From Volvox africanus (lineage: Eukaryota; Chlorophyta; Chlorophyceae; Chlamydomonadales; Volvocaceae), in assembly GCA_030268105.1 (NCBI GenBank), contig BSDZ01000089.1:1-64000 (forward strand): a stretch of DNA of 64,000 nucleotides, read 5' to 3'. Numbering within the stretch: the stretch's first letter is position 1; each line of letters begins with the position of its first letter. Shown in pieces: positions 33,401 through 42,400 of the stretch. The notes beneath the pieces are model-generated. The model ran no database searches and was not told the origin of the DNA. It saw only the letters and a program-made list of their open reading frames with translations. The translations under genes and the position numbers were made by a program.

Positions 33401-34524
33401 GTCGTTTGCACAAAGCGTTGTACGGCTTGCGCCAGGCCTCGCGCGCCTGGAACAAGACCTTGCATGAGAAGTTGATTCAGATGGGTTTTGAGGTGTCCAA
33501 TGCGGACCCAAGCCTATACATACGTCGTGATCTAGATGGTCAGATATGCACGTACTTGTTAGTGTACGTAGATGACGTATTAATTGCATCTCACGATGAG
33601 CAGACCGTTTTGGAGGTGAAAGAGGAGATCAAGCAGTTGTATGAATGCCGTGACATGGGGGAAGCGGAGGTGTTTTTGGGTTTAGTCATCAAGCGGGACC
33701 GTGAGACCCGCACCCTCACAGTGTCGCAGGAACACATGATCCATGAGCTGATCGAGCGGTATGGCATGGTTAATGCAGATCCAAGATCCATTCCCATGAG
33801 CCCGGGGATGATCCTGATGCGGGCTGCTGACGGGGAAGTTTTGGATCGCTCGCGATATCCGTACATTGAGCTGGTAGGCAGCTTGATGTACATCACAAAT
33901 TGCACCCGGCCTGACATTGCACAAGCCGTGGGAGTCCTCACACGCCACATGTCAGCACCCACTGAGCAGCACTGGAGAGCTGCGAAGGCGGTAGTTCGCT
34001 TCTCGCTGGCAACACCTCAGTGCGGCATCGTTTTTGGTGGCGAACGTGTTGAAGAAGGTTTAATTGGTTATACAGATTCAGATTATGCAGGATGCATTGA
34101 GAGCTGCAAGTCAACTGGTGGTTACGTTTTCACTTTGCATGGAGGCTCAGTGAGTTGGTCGAGCAGGCTACAGCGTACAGTTACGAGTTCGACCATGGAA
34201 GCGGAATACGTGGCGGCATCGGAGGCTACCAAGGAGGCACTCTGGCTACGTCTTCTGCTCTCGGAGTTGGGTTACTCGTTACGTCCGACCACCATCAACT
34301 GTGATAGCCAGTCAGCGATTAAGATCACGAAGAACCCAGTAATTTCAGGAAAATCAAAGCACATTGCTGTGCGATATCACATGGTTCGTGAGCAAGTGGC
34401 ACGTGGAGCGGTGGTCATGGAGGACTGTCGCAGCGACGACATGGTGGCGGATATCTTGACGAAGCCGCTGCCGTTGGAGAAGTTTGCAAAGCACCAGAAG
34501 AGCATGGGCGTGTGCAAGATCTGA
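30430..34524 (+). CDS. Copia gag-pol polyprotein (1364 aa)
   Basis: Single uninterrupted frame from ATG 30430 to TGA 34524. In order: gag (UBN2-like, about residues 40-200), CCHC zinc knuckle (CLYCNKEGHFIAEC, 226-239), aspartic protease (FDTGAE, Asp324), integrase zinc finger (H483, H488, C521, C524), integrase catalytic triad D551, D614, E650 with the DD35E spacing, a Pro/Glu-rich linker (about 780-830), reverse transcriptase with YVDD (Asp1048/1049), and RNase H (TDSDYAG with Asp1216, STMEAEY with Glu1257). All catalytic residues are present and there is no frameshift between gag and pol, as in most copia elements. The start is the first ATG of the frame, 90 nt beyond the left LTR. Confidence 0.96.
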   Translation: MGKDEDTTKVFFGRDDYVTVTQVVNAHLERKLIDDTISDDEDVLAAIKPNDDKLARGTIKKYILPEDLLQFAGNTTARDLWVALAKKHIPNVRNFRMQIQQQLKDFEMLSGESIDDYFRRFYKIGYKASLISMKIEPEDALLHLIRGLSSDYDGVKSVLRHMESIESVDQLQDMLKTEEGELRLQRNKAREVSLMSLSRTHDGARVGPSQGAGAGNADGGRSRKACLYCNKEGHFIAECRKKANDEQRGIWRPALKGLRQKPRNPPALAAPPPAPPPVAPVAQPPAAAQAAAPPRPAQGQRRQLIARVYSSQQDDWERELWLFDTGAEVHVTGDKDKLRNYQHCGSDCKVWLKTANGSVVRPEGHGRVMFRSSCFETDVEVDVYHAPGIMGHILSLKALEGSFGPNVVPQFSGVLPHVEIGGAPAIELEKIDGLFYAEDSSYDSWMGRYGSDRCLSGKKVREELRKVKLAITKQDSNLGVLWHKRYGHLGFDALAKVASSDMVTGFGASVDDVVAAKGQFCKPCAEGKQTRQPHPSTGNVTSKRLDLVHMDLCGPLPVKSWNNAKYWVTFYDDCTKFSEVRCITDKTVVPETVKEVIKLWERQTGDKVRRIHTDRGLEYVNEELASTLRDMGIFHEKTAPYTPQQNGAAERLNRTLEECVRTMLADSGLPQEMWSEAVITANTLRNVSPTKGSNLTPWERFIGEKPDVSKLRVFGCPAYVMIPKQQRHKLDPVSVPGQFVGYAPGMSAWRVWIPKDRRVRISCDVKFDEWGVRGSMEFDASESEEEDVSGSDPEADEGNEIQEESPPEQPPEPAPQPEPELDVPIALRKSQRQNTKYAKSILGVNVDIPATYEEAIASPLVDFWIEAMEEEFASLQEKGTWSLVEKPADKQALGVKWVYSVKLDKHGVVERFKARLVVKGFMQREGVDFEEVFAPVSKHSTLRVFLAMVAADDMELHQLDVKTAFLNGDLEEEIYTVQPPGFESGGPGLVCRLHKALYGLRQASRAWNKTLHEKLIQMGFEVSNADPSLYIRRDLDGQICTYLLVYVDDVLIASHDEQTVLEVKEEIKQLYECRDMGEAEVFLGLVIKRDRETRTLTVSQEHMIHELIERYGMVNADPRSIPMSPGMILMRAADGEVLDRSRYPYIELVGSLMYITNCTRPDIAQAVGVLTRHMSAPTEQHWRAAKAVVRFSLATPQCGIVFGGERVEEGLIGYTDSDYAGCIESCKSTGGYVFTLHGGSVSWSSRLQRTVTSSTMEAEYVAASEATKEALWLRLLLSELGYSLRPTTINCDSQSAIKITKNPVISGKSKHIAVRYHMVREQVARGAVVMEDCRSDDMVADILTKPLPLEKFAKHQKSMGVCKI

Positions 34525-34535
34525 CCGCGTGGGAG
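34525..34535 (+). other. Polypurine tract region
   Basis: CCGCGTGGGAG lies between the gag-pol stop and the right LTR; GTGGGAG is the only purine-rich run available to prime plus-strand DNA. It is short. Confidence 0.55.
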
Positions 34536-34697
34536 TGTTGGAATTTGGCTTTACGAGTTCGGTCAGACTTGCCTTTATGATGTTTTTGGTTAGAAGTCGT
34601 TTGTGTACGACTGACTATATCGGTCTCTTGTTCCTTGCCTTGAGAGCCTAGAATCTCTTGTAACATGTAAGCGATAATACACACGAAAAGTCCAATA
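34536..34697 (+). repeat. Right LTR of the copia element
   Basis: 162 bp, identical base for base to 30179-30340, followed by the target duplication GCCAT at 34698-34702. Confidence 0.95.
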
Positions 34698-34702
34698 GCC
34701 AT
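34698..34702 (+). repeat. Target site duplication GCCAT (right)
   Basis: Second copy of the five bases found at 30174-30178. Confidence 0.92.
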
Positions 34703-35214
34703 TATGCCTTTGTTGCCTAAGGCATTTCCTTTTTTGTGGGGGTTCACATATCAGGTGAAGGAACTTGCCCGAGAAGGCTTTAGAGCCGGTAGCGGCAAGT
34801 AAGGCCCACACAGGTCACAGTCCCACGAGCAATGGTGTTGGTTTGTTGGTCATCAACGGCTTGTCGTACTATTAGGAAACCTGTCAGTGCACGGAAGGAC
34901 TTCGGGTCTTAGATCTTAGGTCTGGATGGAATATGTTGGTCTGATACTGATACTGATATTGATATTGATAGAATTCGCGGTTACATTTATTTACTGAGCC
35001 CCTCTGTCCACAACTCCGCTTCTGGACCATGCTGCTGCTGCTGCTGTTAGTGGATATAGACAGCTGCCTCCGAGGCCAAATGCAATAATCAAGAAAACTT
35101 CCAAAGAATTCAGATCAGATACTAATGCGATCCAGACTATCGAACCAGGGTAGCCAACGTGCATCTTGGAGCCGTGGATCACAAAATCCCGGCTTAAGTT
35201 CCGTTAATTCATCA
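34703..35214. other. 3' flank of the sulfurtransferase gene
   Basis: About 500 bp without a coding signal. Contains a short imperfect GATACT/GATATT repeat (about 34941-34970) and the TGTAA at 34981-34985. Confidence 0.5.
34981..34985 (-). terminator. Poly(A) signal TGTAA of the sulfurtransferase gene
   Basis: TGTAA on the minus strand about 230 nt past the stop at 35215-35217; a normal 3'UTR length for volvocine genes. Confidence 0.5.
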
Positions 35215-37670
35215 TTACGGATCCTCGGGCAGCGTGCTGACGGGCACATCGTCGCGGGCGCCGTACTCCATCCATGACCCGTCGTACACTGCGGCCTGCA
35301 AGAATACAAAAGGATTCATCACAACGAGGTGATCGTTATATACACACATATACGTGGACTGCGAGCAGAGCACTGCTTTATTAAAACAAGGTGAGGTGCC
35401 GAACACGGTAAAGGAATATAGCAGAACACACGATGGGAGACATCCTGGCATGTTGCCGCATTGTCGTACTCGTTTCATCCGCGGACGTCCCTGGCCAAGT
35501 GTCGAAGTATCCGTGACACACACATGGAGATGGTGACCTGTGCACCTCCACTTGCACCTGGAGGGCGGCCGAGGTCTGCAGTTTTCTGTACCTGCATCTG
35601 CACCAGAGAGCCCTGTGCTCTCGAGCAGACACCAGCAAATCAGGGGCCAGCAGCACCCGGGTACGAGCAGCGAAGCACGTGCTCCTTTACAATGAGATAT
35701 ATAAAGACCAACGAACATCAATGATTGATCAAACACATACCAGCTTGCCGTTGACCTGGTAGAGACCCAGCGCCAGGATGCAGGCAGTCAGGCCCGAGCC
35801 GCAGCTGCCAACTATAAGGCCCTCGGGATCCAAACCCGCGGACCGAAATGCCGCCTCCAGTTGCCCCGGGGGCTTGTAGGCCCCCGATTCCAGTAGTGTG
35901 GGGAAGGGCAGGCTACGTGCGCCTGTGCACCGTGGTAGTTGTACACATGTACGGTCGGGGGCGAGAGGGAAGGTAGCAGCAAGGAGCTGGGCTGGAAGTG
36001 GCGGAGGGGGTGGTTGAGGGTGGGATTCAGGTATCCGTGTCGTGCATCAAGAGGCCACGGCATCGTGGGTAGGCCGGCATGGGCTGGGGAAACCCGTGTC
36101 AGGTTCGCTCCGCGAGGGCGGGGGCCCCTACCTCCCTCGTGAAGCCTCAGAAGGGATATGCCCAGGTGCCGGCCCTTCCTCTCATCACTTTGCGCAACAC
36201 GCTTTGGGACACCTCACAGTTCATAACTCCCAGAGCTGTTGCGAAATCCCTTGCCACGTTCCGCCGTTTCTCCCCCTCGGCCCCCCTCCATTCCCCTCCA
36301 CTCCCTTCCGCCCCACCTGGAATGTGGCCGCCTCGCAGACCTGGACGCGGCTCCGGCTCCGTACCCACAAAGCGGCCCCCGCTGCGCGCGTCCATAACCT
36401 GCTCGGCCCTGGTCTTAATGTTGGCGACCATATCCTCCAGCGTGCGGACCTGCACCCCGGGTAGGAGAGGGAGTGGAGGGAAGGAAGAAGGGAGCGGAGG
36501 GGAGAGGGAGTGGAGTGGAGAGGGAGTGGAGGGGAGGAAGACGGGAGCGGAGGGGAGGAAGAAGGGAGAGGAGGGGAGAGGGAGTGGAGGGGAGGAAGAA
36601 GGGAGCGGAGGGGAGGAAGAAGGGAGCGGAGGGGAGAGGGAGTGGAGGGGAGAGGGAGTGGAGTGGAGGAAGAAGGGAGTGGAGTGGAGGAAGAAGGGAG
36701 TGGAGGGGAGAGGGAGTGGAGGGGAGAGGGAGTGGAGGGGAGAGGGAGTGGAGGGAGGAGGGGGCTTCGGGCCCTATCTTGAGTGCTCGTATGATGCACG
36801 TCGTGGGGTGATCCCCATGTGTACGGCGCATAACCCAAAGGCTTATGACGACCCCCTTCCCTAAGGACGCTTTCATTTTAAGACTTAGGGCAGTGTTGGT
36901 ACATCTTTTGGGACTTTGCTGGGCTAGCCGCGCCGGGAAGGCCGCGGCCTAAATTCCTAGCTGCGCGCCGCCGCATCTGACTAAAAGCTGTGATGGCAGC
37001 GGCCGAGCGCGCCATCAGCACTGGCAACCTATACCCCTGCTACAAGCACCAAGATGGACGATGTCCCCTCCGAGTGCACCTTGGACCTGTCGAGCACCGC
37101 ACGGTATTGGGTCTCGGCCGGCGGAGAGGCGCACGCGCGACTGCCCGCGAACATAACTTCGTCCGCAGGGGAGTTGTCCGTCTCCACTGGCAGGCCCTTG
37201 GCGCGCCAGGCGGGGAGGCCACCCTGGAGCACCGCTACCCTGACAGCGCAAGATCGGCACAGATCACAATTTCGACAATTGTATCACAAAAACAAAAACA
37301 TATAAACATATAAACATATAAACATATAAACAAACACACAGACACATAAACACACAAACACAGACGACGATCCCAGGGGCCGGATGACCCACTTATCATG
37401 GCCGAAGACCTTGAACGTCCACCATGCGCGAGGGGCCGAGAAGATACCCAAATGGTCGTACAGTACAACTGTCGTATCATTGGTGATGCCTAGCGCGTCC
37501 ATTGCGGCAGCAAATCCCTGCACGTGCGAGTTGTATGGCGTGTGTCCAATTGGTTTCGGAGCATCGGAGGTTGTGAGTTAATACTGTGAACAGTGGTTGA
37601 CGCCGCAAGTAAAACAATTATAAGGCCGCTCGGCCTCACGCAAATATGTCTGTCAATTTGTCATCATCAT

Positions 37671-37719
<49 letters not shown>

Positions 37720-38480
37720 TCTTCTTCCTCCTCTTCTTCTTTTCTTTGTCTTCCTCATCATCAGCTTCTCGTCTTCTTCCTTGTCTATACGCCCCTGATT
37801 GTTGCCCCACACTTGCATGCCACGACATCACAACGGTCGCCGGCCGTTATTTACCCGTTACCTGCCTGCTCCGAAGGCAGCATATGCGGCAGGCCGCGCG
37901 CCGTGACGGGATCCGCCGCAATGCCGTCGATGTCAAAGAAGCGTGCACCTGGAATGCGAACGGCTCGGTGATCCGCATGGTTGTTGCGCTGATGAACGGG
38001 CATGTACCAGCAGGCGTCCAGCACTCGCACGGAAAGGTCGTTGAGCCTGTTAATCCGAATCGGCGCGGCAAGGAGAGAGCCCTAGTCTGGGGGCGTTGAG
38101 CACATTACTGCTCATACTCACCATAAGACATTTTGACATGACATTTTTGGGGGAAATATTCCCGATAACAGATAACACCATTATTACATTCATTTCCTTG
38201 GCTTCGGAGCGGTGAGGGGTCCATTTCTCGTCTCCTGCTTGCGGTAGTGTTGGGAGTATGGCAGAGCCTCGGACCCTCGGACCCTAGGACATCATCGCTG
38301 TATTCATTCCTGGTGATGTGATGTGATGTGATATGGAGAACATCCTTTGGGAATTCGTGGAGGAAATTCATCACTCAATCGTGTCGTCCAAACCCGTGTC
38401 CGACTCCCCTCCCCCCATATCACGCACGGTCCCCCTCCTCACCGCTCTGAAAGCCAGTCAACCGTCACGACTGGTTCCAT
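35215..38480 (-). CDS. Thiosulfate/3-mercaptopyruvate sulfurtransferase (tandem rhodanese domains)
   Basis: Transfers sulfane sulfur from mercaptopyruvate or thiosulfate to acceptors such as thioredoxin or cyanide. Seven exons: 38480-38443, 38046-37866, 37517-37393, 37239-37080, 36449-36317, 35922-35741, 35295-35215, together 900 nt = 299 aa, the normal family size. N-terminal rhodanese domain: [82 protein letters not shown]-terminal domain: [33 protein letters not shown], then the active-site loop [10 protein letters not shown] with the catalytic Cys, and [12 protein letters not shown]. The intron after 37866 must begin with GC (CAG|GCAGGT); the neighbouring GT would break the frame. ATG 38480 is the first in frame after a TAG, so no organelle targeting peptide is predicted from this model. 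Confidence 0.92.
36464..36763. repeat. Polypurine minisatellite (GGGAGTGGAGGGGA family)
   Basis: About 300 bp of tandem GGGAGTGGAGGGGAGA and GGAAGAAGGGAGCGGA-like units in intron 4 of the sulfurtransferase gene, almost without pyrimidines other than T on the plus strand. It opens long Gly/Glu/Arg frames that are artefacts. Confidence 0.95.
37299..37330. repeat. Tandem CATATAAA x4
   Basis: Four perfect 8-bp units in the intron after exon 3 (37392-37240) of the sulfurtransferase gene, followed by a CA-rich run. Confidence 0.9.
37661..37719. repeat. (TCA)n-(GCA)n compound microsatellite
   Basis: About ten TCA units followed by ten GCA units, then a CTT-rich run, in intron 2 of the sulfurtransferase gene. 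Confidence 0.95.
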
Positions 38481-39490
38481 GGAGGCTGATGGAGATTTTG
38501 CCGCGGATGCCGACGCCGCGCGTGTAAGGCCCCGAGGTTCCAAAGGCGTAGACAAGTGATAACGAACGAGGCCGAGGCTGGTGGCCTACAATGGTTGGAT
38601 TCAAGTGTTGCTTGGTTGCGGTTGGACGCGTGTGTGTAGGTGGGGGGAGGGGAATGCCGTTGCACCCCGCGATCGGCGGTGTTGGATGTCGTGTTGTACC
38701 CCGATGGGCCCCCCAAGCAAATTCCGTCGCGAGAGAACATAAGTGTATTATGATCAGGGTATGTAATTAACAGCGCGTATTGGCACGGACCGATGGCGTG
38801 ACGGGTCAAGAAGAAGCCTGGACCAACTGCTTGCGCAGTGCGAACAAGTTGTAAACTGGTGGCAGAGCGATGGATTCATTATATCATGAGCATCTATTTT
38901 ATCTATTATTGACTACGTTATGAATGTGAAGGATTGGAACGTTCCGAGGCCATGGCCAACCGCTGATGCCGGGACGCCGAAAGCCAAAGTATACAACGTT
39001 CTTATGCGTGGCAGGTACAGATCAAGGGGGAAACTACTATTTGATTTCATTAAGGACATCTTGAATATGCATAAAACACTGTGCGCAAGTTGCAACCTGC
39101 AAGCAAGTCCAACGCCGCACGGCCCACCTTCACAGATCCCGGCTTATTTCCAAGGGCTCGTTTTGCCTGGGAGAGTCTGTAATGCAACATCCGTGCTTTC
39201 TATTTTTATCCTCTTTCTGTAGGGTGGAGGTATGTCCTCACCTACGTGTTAATCAGCAATCAAAACTTTGTGATCCAATCCTGATCAATGTCGTAATAAT
39301 GTTTCTATACTTTGTTGCTCATCTCAGCATGGCCTACCGTAGTCAGTCAGTAGCTCCGGAACTGTTTTGGTACGAACCACAGTAGAGCGTTCCTTTTCCT
39401 GTGTTCCACGGATTCAGATATAATATACATTAAATATTATTGTGGCTTCAGCGCAAAAGGCTTAACATTTTTGGATATTAATTTGATTTG
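38481..39490. promoter_or_regulatory. Shared divergent upstream region
   Basis: One kb between the start codons of the sulfurtransferase (-) and the dipeptidase (+), expected to hold both promoters. A (GTGAT)n-like run lies just inside the first intron (about 38312-38333) and not here. No core motif is clear. Confidence 0.4.
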
Positions 39491-42400
39491 ATGTTGTCTC
39501 GGGGCTTCTGCCGGACCTTCGGCGTTCGCTCTCCTTGCGCTCGACCTGTTGCGAGTGCGATTAAGTTCAAGGCGTGCAACTTATTATTATACGCTTCCAC
39601 ATCTTCAGTTTCACCAGTTTTAACTACGCGAGACGGAATGGCGAACGACGATGCCATCGCTGACCTGAAGCCGGTGCTCTTATGGCGGTACTTTAAGGAC
39701 CTAACACAAATACCTCGACCTTCAAAGCATGAGGAGCGGTAAGTTAATAAATTTCCCAGGGCTTTGCTGTGGTGGACCTTTTTCAGAACGGGGAGCCGGG
39801 ACCCGCTGACAAACGCTCCTTCAGCCAAAATGCCCCTGCAACAAATCTCCGTTTCTTCTCCTCCCCCTCCTTCTCCTCCTCCTTAATTTAATACTCATTC
39901 CATTTAGGTAAGGTGCGATAATACGCCACCCCGTCCTAATCCGTCTTACAGTATTTTCGCAAGGTAGCCTGACTCCTAGTTCCCCGCGGCAGTCCGGCGC
40001 CCCTTGTCCAGATCCCCCTTATTATCTCTGTGAACTGCGAACCGTTGTCTTACAGTTACGCACACGGGGACGGCATCTTGGGCGACTTCTGATGCGTAAC
40101 AAGAGACATATTTGTGCCGTGCTGTCGTACCCCAGGGTGTTACAGTACTTGAAGGACTTTGCAGCCGAGCGGCAGTTACCCTGGCAGCAGGACGCCGTGG
40201 GTAACCTTGTCATCCGCCGTCCAGGCTCCGGAGGCGGCGAGGGCGCTCCATGCGTGGTCGTACAGGTAGGGGTTTCAGCCCGGCCAACTGAGGCGAAGTT
40301 GACAGACCCATGGGTCGGTCATCTAACTATCTCAAGTTCATTCACACGGGTCCCGACCAGTGCTTTTCTCAGTAACCAGTTACTTTTTCGTAACCAAAAA
40401 TAAATTTTGGACTTCAGAAGCAGTAACCAGGAAATTGATCGGGACTTGGGCTGGTTACTTGTGATGGATGGCCCCTCTCCCACTGCTGGGGTACCGGGCC
40501 ACAAGGTCCGGTAGATTTCACAAAATGCTGTATCTCTCTTGTATCCGCCTATGCGAAGGCCCAATTGGAAGAGGACTAAACACGGGCCATCCTGGACACT
40601 ACCCGTAGCTACCCCAGGATACTACGCAAAAGAGGCGTTTTAGCCTGGAAATTTTATGAATATACGTATGCGAATGATGATATGAAGCTTTTGCTCTTCC
40701 AAAGACAAAAGAACAATTTGCTAAGCTAGTTCATAGTCAATGGCAAGCAGTTCTATCAGGTCCGTGGGGTTCTCCAGCCTGAAGGCCCTCTGCATGTGCA
40801 TGTATGCCCAGGACTAATTAACATTCAGCACATTTCCGTACACAGAGACCATTTCCAGTTTTCCACCTGGTGACGAGGTGAGCAGCAACTGCAAGTGGGT
40901 ACATTCAGAGTAGTTGTGAGAGAGAGTCATTCATGAATTGTGCAAGGCGGATTCCGGCACCCTGGTATCTGACCCTATTACAGCCTATGATATAATGGTG
41001 TACGTTGCTAAAACTGCCCTAAGTCCCCGGGTCGAACCCGGACTAGCCCACACAGGTTATAACGCAAGCACGACTGGATGCGCAGTGATCCCGTCTGACC
41101 TATGGTGGATATCCGGGCTGGCGCTACGTCAGGGTTAGATCCCGCCGCCCTAAATGACGAGAAGTGGATGGTGGTGCCGGGAAAACAAAAGAACCCCATC
41201 CGGCGGGTGCAAGGCGCAAGCTGTCCTACGGGGTGCCAGGGGCGGCTGAGGACGTTCACAGCAGGGTGGGGAGGATTGTAATGGGGGAACTTGCACCCCG
41301 GCATCATGCGCTACTGCACCCTGGGTTACAAAGTGACCCTCCTAAGAGCTGAGGCAAGAGGCAAGGTGGTGTTTAGGGGTTTTCATCATGCTCTGAGGGG
41401 GCGCAAAAGGCGCCCTAGACTTTTTCGCTATTGTAGGTTTTGTAACCAACGTACCGGAAAATACATTTCGTTTCTTGACCTGTACCCAAAGTAAGACTCC
41501 CAAAACGAAAAGAACACTGGACCCGACGATAAGTTAGTATACGGATATGTATTGTGCGAGAAGAGATTATCGCCGACATGTCCATCCGGGTTCGGGTAGC
41601 AAACGTTTGGGAGCGTTATGGCGCGCAAACAATTAAGCGTATTGTAATACTATGCCAACTTAGCGGTTTGTCGTCGTTTTTATCTTGCATTTTCGGTGCT
41701 ACAGAGCCGTACAGAGCCGGCTCCGTACCGAATACAAGATTGAACCAGTGGTCGGTTCGGATCACATCACGGAATATTGAAATGATCGATCGAAATGTCA
41801 CGTCCCCCCGTTATCCTGGCAAACCAGACATTGTTTAAATCTACTGTTCTCGGGGGGAGGGGAGGAGAGGGGAGGGGAAGGGGGGATAGTGAAAATGTTT
41901 TGCTTTGTCAACCGCTGCCTCTCGAGCCACCGCCCCGTCGGAGGCCCTGTGACCTGTGCGTCAGCTTCCTCTCTTCATCCCTAGGTTTCAACCCCTTCAC
42001 GTCACCCAATCAGGGGCATGTGGATATGGTCTGCGAGAAAGAGCCCTCTCTGGACCACAACTTCCTAACCGACCCACTGGCTCTCCGCCGCGACGGGGAC
42101 TGGCTGAAAGCCATCGGCACGACCTTGGGGGCCGACAACGGCATCGGTGAGAGTGGTGGTACGGCAGGTGGTGGGACGCAGACGACAAGGAGTTTGGGGG
42201 GGTAGGTTAGGCAGGCAGGCACGTACGATACGTACGATATGAATGATATGTCGAATCCCCTGTGCTCCGTACGCCGCCCCTGTTGCGAGCAGGTGTTGCT
42301 ACAGCTCTTGCGTTGTTGTCCTCTCCGCCAAGTGCGAAGCTACCGCCCCTGGAGTGCCTCTTCACTGTGGACGAGGAGACGGGGCTAACAGGCGAGCGGA

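Larger units (their letters stand above)
30179..34697 (+). mobile_element. Complete Ty1/copia LTR retrotransposon
   Basis: 4519 bp: LTR (30179-30340), primer-binding site, a single gag-pol frame (30430-34524), short purine tract, LTR (34536-34697), bounded by GCCAT duplications. The two LTRs are identical over all 162 bases, the coding frame is intact, and the duplication is perfect, so the insertion is recent in evolutionary terms and may be autonomous. Inserted about 260 bp downstream of a gypsy remnant, between two convergent genes. Domain order protease-integrase-RT-RNase H defines copia. Confidence 0.96.

Noticed and set aside
36473..36876. Several long open frames rich in Gly, Glu and Arg or Pro, Ser and Leu
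   Set aside because: All lie in the polypurine minisatellite inside a sulfurtransferase intron; open only because of the repeat composition.
37593..38099. Plus-strand frame with poly-His and poly-Gln
   Set aside because: Antisense shadow of sulfurtransferase exon 2 and of the TCA/GCA microsatellite.
41017..41046. tRNA-like T arm (GGGTCGAACCCGG)
   Set aside because: No matching acceptor stem or anticodon arm in the surrounding bases on either strand; probably chance or a decayed tRNA piece.
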